64,000 nt of DNA. It comes from Macrococcoides caseolyticum. GTDB lineage: Bacteria > Bacillota > Bacilli > Staphylococcales > Staphylococcaceae. Position numbers and translations under genes: made by a program. The stretch spans positions 62,001-126,000 of the forward strand of contig NZ_JAHCPS010000005.1 of the NCBI RefSeq assembly GCF_021366795.1, read 5' to 3'. This document shows, piece after piece, positions 27,755-37,962 of the stretch (its first letter is position 1; each line of letters opens with the position of its first letter). Under the pieces are notes generated by a model. That model had not been told where the DNA came from. It saw nothing but the letters and a program-made list of their open reading frames with translations, and did no database searches.

Positions 27755-30100
27755 ATGGCTAAAAAGAAAAAGAATATTAAACGTACGTTATTGCAAATAC
27801 TCGGTGTATTATTTGCATTAGGTACATTATTAATTGTCGCAGGGATGCTTCTATTTCTATATTATGCTTATAATGCCCCTAAATTTAATGAAGCTGCATT
27901 ACGCGACCAATTACCAACTAAAATTTATGATAAAGATGATAATTTAGTAACTGTCTTATATATGGGTCAAAAAAGAGAGCGTGTTAAATTCGAAGATATC
28001 CCTGATACGATGCGTGATGCTGTCCTTGCAACAGAAGACAACAGATTCTATGAACACGGTGCATTAGACTTTAAACGTCTAACAGGAGCGGTTTTTAAAA
28101 ACTTTACTGGTGGATTTGGTTCGCAAGGCGCTTCTACTTTAACCCAACAAGTAGTTAAAAGATCATTTTTAACTGACCAGAAATCAATTGAACGAAAAGC
28201 TCAGGAAGCTTATCTTTCATATCGTTTAGAACAAGAATATGATAAAAATCAAATTTTTGAAATGTATATGAATAAAATCTATTATTCAGATGGTATTTAT
28301 GGTGTTAAAACTGCAGCAAGATATTATTTCAATAAAGATTTGAATCAATTATCGCTAGCAGAATCAGCATATTTAGCTGGTTTACCTCAAGTTCCGAATA
28401 CGTACAATATTTATGACCATCCTGAAGCAGCAGAAAAAAGAAAAGATACAGTACTTTATCTTATGAATCGTCATAATCGAATTTCTAAAGCTGAGATGGA
28501 ACAAGCACAAGCTGAAGATTTAACAAAAAATTTGGTGCCTAGAAATGCAGTGCAACGCCAAAATATAGAAGAAAATGATCCAATATATGCATCATATGTC
28601 AATGTCATTAAACAAGAATTAAAAAACAACAAAGAATTTGAAGGTAAATCATTAAGCGATGTTTTAACAAGTGGATTAAAAATTTATACGAATATGGATA
28701 ATAATGCACAAACATCATTACAAAATAATGTTGATAATATGAATATTTATAAAAATAAATATCAGCAAGCAGCTTCAACAATAGTAGATACACAAACTGG
28801 TGCACTCATCGCTATTAGTGGCGGCAGAAACTTTAAAGATGTCGTTGATCGTAATTTAGCAACAGATATTCATCCTGTTGGTTCTACAATTAAACCATTC
28901 TTAAGTTACGGCCCAATTATTGAAAATGCTAAATGGCCGACAAGTCAGCGTATACAAGACGAATCTGAATATGATATTCATGGTATTAAATTTAAAAACT
29001 ATGACACACAAAATCACGGCGTTGTTACAATGCGTGATGCAATCCGAAAAAGTTATAATATTCCTGCATTAAAAATCTTCCAGGAAGTAAATAATATTGC
29101 AGGATATGATGCATCATATCAATTTGCAAAAAATGTTGGCCTAAAATACCCTACGAATGATTTAGGACCTTCAGAAGCACTCGGTGGTTCATCATCTGAA
29201 TTCTCACCGACACAGATGGCATCAGCATTCTCAAGTTTTGGTAACGGTGGGACATACAATAAAGCACACGCGATTCGTAAAGTCGTTACACAAGATGATG
29301 AAACAATTAAATTTGACACAGTGTCAGACAAAGCGATGGAAGATTATACAGCTTATATGGTCACTGATATGTTAAAAGGTACATTTGAACCTTATGGTAC
29401 TGCTTATGGCTCAAGTATTCCAGGTGTCAACCTGGCAGCTAAAACAGGTACCGGCACATATGGAGATGAAGTTTATGCAAAATATAATCTTCCGGATAAT
29501 GCTGCAAAAGATGTCTGGATTGTTGGCTATTCTCCACGATATACAATGTCTGTATGGATGGGCTTTACTAAAATGGCAGAAGGCGGCGCAAATTCATTTG
29601 TAGGTTCTGAAGAACAATCATTACCTAAATTTTTATTTAAGCAAGTGATGAGTGAAATTAGCCCCGCAGATGGTCAGGACTTCCCTATGCCAAACTCAGT
29701 CGAACGAAATGGTATATATTTAAAAGTTAAAGGCCAATCTGACAATAATAGCATATTATCAAGTAATGGTTTAAAGACATCAAGTATTCCATTTACACCT
29801 TCAAATAGTGAACAGTCAGCACGTGTATCTAATACACGTGCTGCTGTAACATATAAACAACCTACAACAGAAGAAGTAGCGACATCTGAAAGAGCACAAC
29901 CTAAAGAAATTAAGAAAAAGAGTGTCACAACAGAATCACCAAGAACGACTGAACCAACAACCACACAACCTAAAACAACGCAACCGGCACCCGTTCCAAA
30001 GACCCGTGAACCCGTTACTGCTCAACCTGCTACTGCGCAACCTGCTCAACGATCAGTCCAAAAATCAATTGAAAAGCCAGCACAAAGTGCGGCCCAATAA
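27755..30100 (+). CDS. pbp2: PBP2, bifunctional transglycosylase-transpeptidase
   Basis: A 781-residue class A penicillin-binding protein. Order: basic cytoplasmic tail, one membrane helix (about 12-38), GT51 glycosyltransferase (ATEDNRFYEHG with E94; GASTLTQQVVK), and a transpeptidase with STIK (about 376), SYN (about 432) and KTGT (about 563). It polymerises lipid II from MurG and crosslinks the wall. After about residue 680 comes a tail of Thr, Pro, Gln and Ala repeats including AQPATAQPA, which is probably disordered. GAGAGAGGA precedes the ATG. Confidence 0.95.
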   Translation: MAKKKKNIKRTLLQILGVLFALGTLLIVAGMLLFLYYAYNAPKFNEAALRDQLPTKIYDKDDNLVTVLYMGQKRERVKFEDIPDTMRDAVLATEDNRFYEHGALDFKRLTGAVFKNFTGGFGSQGASTLTQQVVKRSFLTDQKSIERKAQEAYLSYRLEQEYDKNQIFEMYMNKIYYSDGIYGVKTAARYYFNKDLNQLSLAESAYLAGLPQVPNTYNIYDHPEAAEKRKDTVLYLMNRHNRISKAEMEQAQAEDLTKNLVPRNAVQRQNIEENDPIYASYVNVIKQELKNNKEFEGKSLSDVLTSGLKIYTNMDNNAQTSLQNNVDNMNIYKNKYQQAASTIVDTQTGALIAISGGRNFKDVVDRNLATDIHPVGSTIKPFLSYGPIIENAKWPTSQRIQDESEYDIHGIKFKNYDTQNHGVVTMRDAIRKSYNIPALKIFQEVNNIAGYDASYQFAKNVGLKYPTNDLGPSEALGGSSSEFSPTQMASAFSSFGNGGTYNKAHAIRKVVTQDDETIKFDTVSDKAMEDYTAYMVTDMLKGTFEPYGTAYGSSIPGVNLAAKTGTGTYGDEVYAKYNLPDNAAKDVWIVGYSPRYTMSVWMGFTKMAEGGANSFVGSEEQSLPKFLFKQVMSEISPADGQDFPMPNSVERNGIYLKVKGQSDNNSILSSNGLKTSSIPFTPSNSEQSARVSNTRAAVTYKQPTTEEVATSERAQPKEIKKKSVTTESPRTTEPTTTQPKTTQPAPVPKTREPVTAQPATAQPAQRSVQKSIEKPAQSAAQ

Positions 30101-30140
30101 AAAAGAAGCGAAAACAAATTATTGTTGTCGCTTCTTTTTT
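30099..30140. terminator. Bidirectional terminator between pbp2 and ypoC
   Basis: A 13-bp stem (30099-30111 with 30128-30140) with A-run on the left and T-run on the right. It overlaps the 3' end of ypoC. Confidence 0.85.
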
Positions 30141-30436
30141 ATGTGTTGGACTGCTATTAACTTATTTAATTCATTGATCATCGTTTTCATTTGTTGATAA
30201 CCCATAAAATGATATTTTCGTTCATTAATATACTGTATTCTCTCATCATAGTTCAATGGTTTAATGGTAAACGATGATACTTGTTTTTCATGCGATACAC
30301 CGTTGAGTTCATTCATTAGATGAAGTATATAATGATAATATTCATCTAGTAGTTGCTTCGCCTCATTGCTATTTAACATTCTCTCACTACTATAAACATC
30401 TAGTATTTGTTCTAATTCTTTTACACGTGTATTCAT
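30119..30436 (-). CDS. ypoC: YpoC-like small protein
   Basis: A 105-residue helical protein between nth and pbp2, the place held by ypoC in Bacillus and staphylococci. It ends in a lysine- and arginine-rich tail. Function unknown. Its ATG overlaps the nth stop codon by 4 bases, indicating coupling with nth. Confidence 0.75.
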   Translation of the reverse strand: MNTRVKELEQILDVYSSERMLNSNEAKQLLDEYYHYILHLMNELNGVSHEKQVSSFTIKPLNYDERIQYINERKYHFMGYQQMKTMINELNKLIAVQHIKKKRQQ

Positions 30437-31086
30437 GATACCACCACCTTATGTCGTTTACGCCCTTCTCGACAATCTTGTAATAATGGACATTCTAAAC
30501 ACTTCGGTTGACGTGCAACACAATGATATCGTCCGAAAAAGATCAATTGATGATGCGTTTTATTCCAGCGTTCTTTCGGAATTTTATTACATAACGTTTC
30601 TTCTACTTGTTTCACATTATCTTTCCATTTACATATACCAAGTCGCTTAGATACACGCTCAACGTGCGTATCTACAGCCAGTGCTGGTATACCATATGCA
30701 ACAGATACAACAACATTTGCGGTTTTCTGACCTACGCCTGGTAATTTTACTAACTCAGCATGTGTTTTAGGTACTTCTCCATTATATTGATCAATTAATA
30801 TATGGCATAAAGCCTGAATATTTTTTGCTTTATTCTTATATAATCCAATAGATCGGATGTCATCCATCAATTCTTCAACCGATACACTGATATAATCCCA
30901 AGGTGTTTTATATTTCTGAAACAAATGCTTCGTGACTTTATTAACGAGCACATCTGTACATTGTGCCGACAATAATACAGCGATTGTTAATTCAAATGGA
31001 TTGTCATGTACCAGTTCACATTCCGCATCTGGAAACATTTCATCTATTACATCCAACATTTCAATTGTTTTCTTTTTACTTATCAT
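30433..31086 (-). CDS. nth: Endonuclease III
   Basis: A 217-residue DNA glycosylase/AP lyase that removes oxidised pyrimidines. It has the helix-hairpin-helix LPGVGQKTANVV with catalytic lysine, the aspartate in AVDTHVERVSKR, and the C-terminal 4Fe-4S cysteines spaced C-x6-C-x2-C-x5-C. The start is the ATG at 31084-31086, with GGAGAG upstream; five codons of longer frame are less likely. It overlaps the end of dnaD. Confidence 0.95.
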   Translation of the reverse strand: MISKKKTIEMLDVIDEMFPDAECELVHDNPFELTIAVLLSAQCTDVLVNKVTKHLFQKYKTPWDYISVSVEELMDDIRSIGLYKNKAKNIQALCHILIDQYNGEVPKTHAELVKLPGVGQKTANVVVSVAYGIPALAVDTHVERVSKRLGICKWKDNVKQVEETLCNKIPKERWNKTHHQLIFFGRYHCVARQPKCLECPLLQDCREGRKRHKVVVS

Positions 31087-31753
31087 AGGGATTCTCTCCA
31101 TTCACCCAATCGAATATAGGAATGTCAGGTATTTTTTTAGTCATTGTTTTCGTCGTTTTAAATTGATCACTAATTATTTTAGATTCTTCAATTGTTTTAA
31201 CATTTCGTTTCTTCCAATTTAATAAAATACGATCAATGTATTTAATACTTAACTTGTTATGACTACTCGCCTCATTTAAAGCGGCAATGATCAAAGTGGC
31301 AGAATGATGATCAGTATCTATCCAATGAGAAATCGTTTCTATTTCTATTGGTGTAAGTGGTCTGGCAAATGCTGCTTCAAAACGCTCAAAAACAGCTTTA
31401 AAATTCATTTTCTGGTCATGTTCCTGCGCGTGTTTTTTATGTTCATGTTTCAATTGTAATAAACGATGTTCAAGTGGCGATAAATCATAACGTTCTTCAA
31501 AATGCGCTTCATCGTACTTCTTTACATCTATCTTTATAAAATCCTTGCTGATTAAATTTTGAAGTATTAACATGACTTGTGATTTATCTATACTCATTGC
31601 ATTACTAATGATTTCAAACGAAGGTAAACTATTATTTTCAGATAACTCCAATATTTTTATGATGAGCACAAGCTCAGTTTCACTCATCCCGATTAAATGA
31701 TAATGCTCAAATAATAGACGAGGAATCATGACATCTGTTTTAAATATACTCAT
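31076..31753 (-). CDS. dnaD: DnaD, primosomal replication initiation protein
   Basis: A 225-residue protein. The N-terminal winged-helix DDBH1 domain covers about 1-100. The C-terminal DDBH2 domain is about 125-195 and contains the family motif ending near YIDRILLNWKKRNVKT. DnaD helps load the replicative helicase at oriC and at restart sites with DnaB and DnaI. AAGGAGGAACT precedes the ATG. It forms a unit with nth and ypoC. Confidence 0.92.
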   Translation of the reverse strand: MSIFKTDVMIPRLLFEHYHLIGMSETELVLIIKILELSENNSLPSFEIISNAMSIDKSQVMLILQNLISKDFIKIDVKKYDEAHFEERYDLSPLEHRLLQLKHEHKKHAQEHDQKMNFKAVFERFEAAFARPLTPIEIETISHWIDTDHHSATLIIAALNEASSHNKLSIKYIDRILLNWKKRNVKTIEESKIISDQFKTTKTMTKKIPDIPIFDWVNGENPYDK

Positions 31754-31774
31754 AGTTCCTCCTTAGGATATAAA

Positions 31775-31807
31775 AATCGTACAGATATACAATATATCTA
31801 TACGATT
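31775..31807 (-). terminator. Terminator of asnS
   Basis: A 15-bp stem with two mismatched positions (31775-31789 with 31793-31807), followed by TTTTTATA on the minus strand. Confidence 0.75.
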
Positions 31808-31831
31808 TATCATTTTATTAATTTCAAAAGC

Positions 31832-33127
31832 TTAAGGATATAAACGGTTTAATAAACGTGGGAAAGGACTTGTTTCACGAACATGTTCTACACCTGATAA
31901 CCAAGCGACAGTTCGCTCCAATCCTAAACCAAAGCCTGAATGTGGTACACTACCGTATTTTCGTAAATCCGTGTAATAGCTATATGCTGCAGGATCTAAT
32001 CCGTGTTCTTTAATACGTTGTTCTAATAATGCTAAGTCATTAATACGTTCAGAACCCCCAATGATTTCACCATAACCTTCAGGTGCAATCATATCCGCAC
32101 ATTTCACAGTACCTTCTTCATCAGGGTTAGGTTGCATATAGAAAGGCTTGATGCCTGTTGGATAATTTAAAATAAATACCGGTAAATCATAATGATTTGC
32201 AATTGCTGTTTCATGTGGTGCACCAAAGTCATCGCCCCACTCAATGTCATCGAAGCCTTGTTCTTTTAAGAATTTAATCGCTTCAGTATAAGTGATACGT
32301 GGGAACGGTGCTTTAACTTTTTCCAATTTTGTTGTATCTCGACCTAATAATTTTAAATCAAGTTGACAATTTTTAAGAACAGATTGCACAATGTGTGACA
32401 CATATTGTTCTTGAACTTTTAAACTATCCTCATGTTCATAGAATGCCATTTCTGGTTCAATCATCCAGAATTCAATTAAATGACGACGTGTTTTAGATTT
32501 CTCTGCACGGAAAGTTGGACCAAATGAAAATACTTTACCATGCGCCATTGCTGCCGCCTCCATATATAATTGCCCTGATTGAGATAAAAATGCATCTTCA
32601 TCAAAATATTTTGTATGGAATAATTCACTTGTGCCTTCTGGTGCTGATCCCGTTAAAATTGGAGGATCAATTTTAGTAAAGCCTTCATTATTAAAGAATT
32701 CATACGTTGCGCGAATGATTTCATTACGAATTTTCATAACTGCATGTTGACGTTTTGAACGTAACCATAAATGACGATGATCCATTAAGAAATCTGTGCC
32801 ATGTGCTTTCGGTGTAATCGGATAATCAACTGATTCATGTATAATTTCTATACCTGTTACTTCCATTTCGTAACCGAAATCAGAACGTTCGTCTTCTTTA
32901 ATCACACCTGTAATGTATAAAGATGTTTCCTGAGTAATTCCTTTGGCTAATTTAAATAAATCTTCGCCAACTGCTTCCTTTACAACAACAGCCTGCATAA
33001 AGCCTGTACCATCTCGTAATTGTAAGAATGCAATTTTACCACTTGAACGCTTATTTAGGATCCATGCTCCAATCGTAACACTTTGACCCACATATTGACT
33101 TGCTTGATTAATTGTAATTTTTGTCAT
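31832..33127 (-). CDS. asnS: Asparaginyl-tRNA synthetase
   Basis: A 431-residue class IIb synthetase that charges tRNA-Asn. It has an N-terminal OB-fold anticodon-binding domain (about 1-110). The catalytic core includes motif 2 ([22 protein letters not shown]) and motif 3 ([15 protein letters not shown]). Two bases separate it from aspB, so no leader riboswitch such as a T-box can fit. GGGGAAATAAAT precedes the ATG. Confidence 0.96.
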   Translation of the reverse strand: MTKITINQASQYVGQSVTIGAWILNKRSSGKIAFLQLRDGTGFMQAVVVKEAVGEDLFKLAKGITQETSLYITGVIKEDERSDFGYEMEVTGIEIIHESVDYPITPKAHGTDFLMDHRHLWLRSKRQHAVMKIRNEIIRATYEFFNNEGFTKIDPPILTGSAPEGTSELFHTKYFDEDAFLSQSGQLYMEAAAMAHGKVFSFGPTFRAEKSKTRRHLIEFWMIEPEMAFYEHEDSLKVQEQYVSHIVQSVLKNCQLDLKLLGRDTTKLEKVKAPFPRITYTEAIKFLKEQGFDDIEWGDDFGAPHETAIANHYDLPVFILNYPTGIKPFYMQPNPDEEGTVKCADMIAPEGYGEIIGGSERINDLALLEQRIKEHGLDPAAYSYYTDLRKYGSVPHSGFGLGLERTVAWLSGVEHVRETSPFPRLLNRLYP

Positions 33128-33129
33128 AT

Positions 33130-34314
33130 TTATTTCCCCATTTTCTCTTCTACAAATTCTTTGATACGTCGAATTGCTTCATGCATTGATTCTAAATCTG
33201 TTGCATAGCTTAATCGAATATTATCCGGAGATCCAAATCCAGAACCTGGTACTACTGCTACGAGTTTCTCTTCTAGTAAAGCCGCTACAAAGTCTTCTGT
33301 ATTATTATAACCACAAAGCTTGACTGTTGCTTTAACATTTGGATATAAATAAAACGCACCCTTTGGTTTAATACATTCAATACCTGGAACTTCCATTAAT
33401 TTAGGGTAGATTTCATCTAAACGACTTTTGAAGATAGCTTTCATTTCATTTAAGAATGTTTTATCACCATTGTAAGCTTCAATCGCTGCCCATTGAGAAG
33501 GCGTTGTAGGATTACTTGTTGAGTGACTTGATAAATCAGTCATCGCCTTGATTAACTTGGCATCACCACATGCATACCCGATACGCCATCCCGTCATTGA
33601 GTGACTTTTTGAAACGCCATTAATTACAACAGTCAGGGCTTTGATTTCTTCATTAAAGCTCGCAATACTCACATGTTCTCCGTCATAGACTAACGTTTCA
33701 TATATTTCATCTGAAACAACGACGATATTATTTTCGACAGCCCATTCTGCAATCGCTTCAAGTTCTTCACGTGTATAAACCATACCACTCGGATTACTTG
33801 GTGACGTTAATATGAGGGCTTTTGTTTTATCAGTTTTTACTTGATTTAATGCATCAATCGTAACTTTATATTCAGTAGATTCATCACTATTTGCATAGAC
33901 AACTTTCCCACCTGCTAAAATAACTTGCTCAGGATAACTCACCCAATATGGAATCGGTACAATCACTTCATCTCCATCATTTAATAGCGCTTGGAATAAG
34001 TTATATAATGCATGTTTTGCACCACTTGCAACCATAATTTCGTTTAAGGCATAATCTAAATTGTTATCGGTTTTTAATTTCTTTTGAATGACTTCTTTAA
34101 GTTGCTTTAAGCCACCAGATGGCGTATATTTCGTTGCACCATTTTGAACAGCATCAAAAGCTTTATCAATAATATTTTGCGGTGTATTAAAATCTGGTTC
34201 GCCTGCTGCTAAACCAATAACAGGTTGACCACTCGCTTTTAACTCATTTGCTTTAGCTGTGATTGCTAAAGTTGTTGAAGGTGTTAATTTCTGTACGCGT
34301 TGAGATAATTCCAC
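33130..34314 (-). CDS. aspB: Aspartate aminotransferase, class I
   Basis: A 394-residue PLP enzyme. The lysine is in [15 protein letters not shown], and the substrate-binding arginine is in NIRLSYATD. It makes aspartate from oxaloacetate and glutamate, feeding protein synthesis and the neighbouring AsnS pathway. The start is GTG at 34312-34314 with GAGGAATC immediately before it. It is the first gene of the aspB-asnS pair. Confidence 0.93.
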   Translation of the reverse strand: MELSQRVQKLTPSTTLAITAKANELKASGQPVIGLAAGEPDFNTPQNIIDKAFDAVQNGATKYTPSGGLKQLKEVIQKKLKTDNNLDYALNEIMVASGAKHALYNLFQALLNDGDEVIVPIPYWVSYPEQVILAGGKVVYANSDESTEYKVTIDALNQVKTDKTKALILTSPSNPSGMVYTREELEAIAEWAVENNIVVVSDEIYETLVYDGEHVSIASFNEEIKALTVVINGVSKSHSMTGWRIGYACGDAKLIKAMTDLSSHSTSNPTTPSQWAAIEAYNGDKTFLNEMKAIFKSRLDEIYPKLMEVPGIECIKPKGAFYLYPNVKATVKLCGYNNTEDFVAALLEEKLVAVVPGSGFGSPDNIRLSYATDLESMHEAIRRIKEFVEEKMGK

Positions 34315-34395
34315 GATTCCTCATTCCTCCTAGGATTCATTATAAGAACAGTTTACCAATAAATAAGCTTTTTATTAAGTGATTTTATACGTTAA

Positions 34396-36984
34396 TTAAG
34401 AAAAACTTTTATAGATTTGCGTTAAAAATGACTCAAAATCTTCTATATCTCCTTCAAATTGATGATAGTTATCTAAAATACTTCTAAACTTGCTGGCATA
34501 GCTGCTATCAATTATGCGTCGATCAAAACAAATCATCCATCCACGATCTAATTCATTACGGATTAATCTTCCGGTTGCTTGATGTAATTTATTAACTGCA
34601 ACTGGTACTTGATAATCTAAAAAGACATCATCTACTTCATCTTTCATCAGTGTTATATTGAGATCTTTCGGATGCATAAATGGTAGAGAAACAATCATCA
34701 CACATTTGATACCATCATATTTAAAGTCGATGCCTTCATAAAACGTTTGTGTTGCAAGTAAGACGCCTTTATCTAGCTGGTTAAATTGCTGATTAAGTTT
34801 TGTCGTATTGACATCACTATTTTGAGTTAATATCACTTGATCTAAAACTGTGTCATATAAGTAATCTCTTAATATTTCTACTTGCTGATAACTATTGAGT
34901 AATACAAGTGCTTTACCTTCATAATTGTTTAAAAACATTAAAATATATTCCAGGCATTTCTCAAGATATGTCTCCTGGTGCTGAAAATTAAATGCTGGGA
35001 TATCGGTTGGGATATATAATGGCGCTTTATACTTTTTAAATGTCGATTCAAATTTTATATATTTTTGACTGTCCATGAATAAATCGGACAATACATTATG
35101 TTCATTGATTGAATTAATGGTTCCTGAAATAAAAATTTTAGTTTCAAATGCGTGCATAATATAAGATTCAATCACATGCTTTATTGTATTTTCTTTTAAT
35201 ATGATTTGAATACCTGATTTATTTTGGTTGGTAAACATTAAATATAAGGCATTGTGAACGTTAATATTTTGATATATGCGCTCAAAGTACTGAGTAATAT
35301 TTCGAATCATTCTTCGTTGAATCTTTGTAATATTAGGTGCTTTATCAATCGTATTCAGTGATTGTATAATTTCTTTAAGAATGATAATAAATTCATCGTT
35401 AGCTTTTATTTCAGCATGAACAATATGTTCTGAATAAAAATTTTGCAATATAAAATCAAAAAGCTGCTCATATTTCTCATTTAACTGCTGTAATTCATTT
35501 TTTATACTTCCATATTGAAAATAAGACAAATCACTTAATTTTTGCTTGTGAGAGATACCACTTACATCAAACTCCTGTAATGCCTGTGAAATGAGATATT
35601 TAATATCCTGATATTTTAATTCATGCGTTGTATTTTTTAATGCATAATTTAATATTTGATGTGCTTCATCAATAATAAGATGTTGATAAAGCTCAAATAC
35701 ATTTTCTTTTCGATGCGAAAGTAAATGTGCATGATTTGTAATACCGATATGGGGAGTACTAGATAATAAATCAAATAAATACGTTTCGTTCTGTTTTGGA
35801 ACATATAAACTACGCATTAATTCAAAATATATTTTTCGACCACCATTAAGATTTAACTGTTCAATGTCCCCTGCAAAGTCGTTCAATAAAAAAACGAGTA
35901 ATTGCATTTTCAGGATTGAAATATCATGGTTGATTTTGCGATCTTTTAAAATAAAATCCACGAATTCGACTGTTAAGTAATGATTCTTACTCTTAATAAT
36001 TTGAAATGGTATTTCCAGTCCATGATTGCTTAATTGTGCCAAGTCATAATCTATCATTTGATTTTGAAGTGCAATCGTTGAAGTTGATACAAGAACGGAT
36101 TGTTTTGTTTCAGACATAAAATAAGCAGCAGCAAGTAAATAACTGATTGTCTTGCCACTTCCGAGCTCTGCTTCAATCGTGATCTCTGCCTTTTGTTTTA
36201 AACTTAAATATATTTCATAAGATAAATGAAACTGTTCTTCACGATAAATAAAACCAAGTGTAGCGATTGTCTGTTCAAAAAATGTTTCAAATGTTGTATC
36301 AATATGTAGTGAATGTGCTCTACTTGATTGTCTTAAATAACTGATACCTAATGCTGTTTCATACGTGTAAGGACTAACGCTATAATGTCGAATGATATCA
36401 AATAACACTTCATCAAAATGATAACGCATTGGCTTGGCAAGCTGGTAGAGTGATTTTAATGTATTTAAAGGAAATTGCGATAGTTTTTCAAGCGCTAATA
36501 CCAAAATTTTAGTTGTTGCTATCGCATCATCAATTGCACGATGCGCACTCGTATGTGCCACACCAAGGCGCTCAGACAAATAAGAAAGCTGATAACGTTC
36601 CATTTGAGGGTATACAATTTTGAAGACATCTACTGTATCTATAATATATTTCGGATTATAATTAAATTTACTTTCATTAAAATATTTTTTTAAGAAATTC
36701 AAATCAAAATCAACATTATGTGCAACAAAAACACATCCCTCTAAAAGTTCATAGAGATGTGAAGCAATGGATTGAAACGTCGGTGCATGTTCTACCATTT
36801 CGTTATTGATTTTAGTTAAAGACTGGATAAACGGAGGAATTGACTGCGTCGTATGAACAAATGAATCAAATGAATCGATTATCTGGTTATTTTGCATAAT
36901 ACAAATACCAATTTGAATCATCTCATCAACTTCTAAATTATTCCCCGTTGTTTCAATATCTACGATAGCATATTTTAATGCCAT
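34396..36984 (-). CDS. dinG: DinG-family exonuclease-helicase
   Basis: An 862-residue fusion. The N-terminal DEDD 3'-5' exonuclease (IVDIETTGNN at about 7, HNVDFDLNFL near 95, AHRAIDDAIAT near 150) is followed by an XPD/DinG helicase with P-loop ELGSGKTISYL (about 275), LIIDEAHQIL (about 435) and ATGRLIR. In S. aureus the homologous protein is reported to behave as a nuclease and not a helicase. I see no clear four-cysteine iron-sulfur cluster. AGGTGTAAAAT precedes the ATG. Confidence 0.92.
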   Translation of the reverse strand: MALKYAIVDIETTGNNLEVDEMIQIGICIMQNNQIIDSFDSFVHTTQSIPPFIQSLTKINNEMVEHAPTFQSIASHLYELLEGCVFVAHNVDFDLNFLKKYFNESKFNYNPKYIIDTVDVFKIVYPQMERYQLSYLSERLGVAHTSAHRAIDDAIATTKILVLALEKLSQFPLNTLKSLYQLAKPMRYHFDEVLFDIIRHYSVSPYTYETALGISYLRQSSRAHSLHIDTTFETFFEQTIATLGFIYREEQFHLSYEIYLSLKQKAEITIEAELGSGKTISYLLAAAYFMSETKQSVLVSTSTIALQNQMIDYDLAQLSNHGLEIPFQIIKSKNHYLTVEFVDFILKDRKINHDISILKMQLLVFLLNDFAGDIEQLNLNGGRKIYFELMRSLYVPKQNETYLFDLLSSTPHIGITNHAHLLSHRKENVFELYQHLIIDEAHQILNYALKNTTHELKYQDIKYLISQALQEFDVSGISHKQKLSDLSYFQYGSIKNELQQLNEKYEQLFDFILQNFYSEHIVHAEIKANDEFIIILKEIIQSLNTIDKAPNITKIQRRMIRNITQYFERIYQNINVHNALYLMFTNQNKSGIQIILKENTIKHVIESYIMHAFETKIFISGTINSINEHNVLSDLFMDSQKYIKFESTFKKYKAPLYIPTDIPAFNFQHQETYLEKCLEYILMFLNNYEGKALVLLNSYQQVEILRDYLYDTVLDQVILTQNSDVNTTKLNQQFNQLDKGVLLATQTFYEGIDFKYDGIKCVMIVSLPFMHPKDLNITLMKDEVDDVFLDYQVPVAVNKLHQATGRLIRNELDRGWMICFDRRIIDSSYASKFRSILDNYHQFEGDIEDFESFLTQIYKSFS

Positions 36985-36993
36985 ATTTTACAC

Positions 36994-37962
36994 CTACACT
37001 TCTATATCAGCACTTATAAATTGATGAAGTTGACCTGTTATATCAACTACAACGAGTACACCATCATCCTTTAAATCTACGGCTTTACCGTATATTTGTT
37101 TTTCTCCTTCAGTATACCTTAATGTTCTGTCCCAAATCATTGAATAACTTATATATACTGCTTTAATATTTGAAAAAGGCTGTGTCAAGAAAGCATCATA
37201 ATACTTTGTGATTTCGTCAATTAATGTCTTTATCAATTGATATCGATTTGTTTCCTTACCCGATTCAATTTTCAAACTTGTTGCGATTTCTCTTAAACAG
37301 TCATCAAATTCATCATATTCATGATTAATATTGATACCGATACCACATATAATCGTATGCACACCATCTGAATCACCATTAATTTCAGTCAAGAATCCAC
37401 ATACCTTTTTATCATTGATATATATATCATTGGGCCATTTAATTTTTGGATCAAGTGACGTTAATCGTTTAATCGTTTCAGCAATAGCAATTGACATAAA
37501 TAAGTTAAATGTGGCAATTTGCTGATAGCTAATATTCGGGTGCAGAACAAGACTCATCCATAAACCTTTATCTGGCTTTGAAACCCAGGGACGTTTGAAA
37601 CGACCTCTCCCTGCAGTTTGAATTTCACTTAGCACAAGAAATGGATTATTATGCTCAAGCAGCTTTTCATGTGCAATGATTTGGGTAGATGCCACTTCTT
37701 GATAAACATATTGCGTTTTAAAAAGTGAATCCTTTAAAATATAAGATAAAAAATCACTATCCCAATGTGTAGGGTACTTCGTGATACGATAGCCCTTATT
37801 TTTAATGGATTCAAATATAAATCCCTGAACTTTTAAAGCTTCTATTGCTTTCCACACTGCAGTACGTGATATGTTAAATTGTTCAGCTAGTTTCTGACCT
37901 GATACATATTCATTTTCATGTTGCATTATATACGATAATATTTCTTGTTTATATTTAGACAT
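36994..37962 (-). CDS. birA: BirA, biotin ligase and repressor
   Basis: A 322-residue two-domain protein. An N-terminal winged helix (NISRTAVWKAIEALK, about 29-43) binds biotin operator DNA. The central ligase core has GRGRFKRPWVSK and KWPNDIYINDKKVCG, and a C-terminal SH3-like domain follows. It attaches biotin to carboxylases and, when biotin is plentiful, represses biotin genes. It overlaps the end of cca. Confidence 0.95.
   Translation of the reverse strand: MSKYKQEILSYIMQHENEYVSGQKLAEQFNISRTAVWKAIEALKVQGFIFESIKNKGYRITKYPTHWDSDFLSYILKDSLFKTQYVYQEVASTQIIAHEKLLEHNNPFLVLSEIQTAGRGRFKRPWVSKPDKGLWMSLVLHPNISYQQIATFNLFMSIAIAETIKRLTSLDPKIKWPNDIYINDKKVCGFLTEINGDSDGVHTIICGIGININHEYDEFDDCLREIATSLKIESGKETNRYQLIKTLIDEITKYYDAFLTQPFSNIKAVYISYSMIWDRTLRYTEGEKQIYGKAVDLKDDGVLVVVDITGQLHQFISADIEV

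Noticed and set aside
29922-30197. A 91-codon plus-strand frame at the end of pbp2
   Set aside because: It is a +1 shadow of the repetitive pbp2 tail and runs through its terminator.
33128-33129. A possible T-box leader for asnS
   Set aside because: Only two bases separate asnS from aspB, and the sequence before aspB has no T-box or specifier structure.
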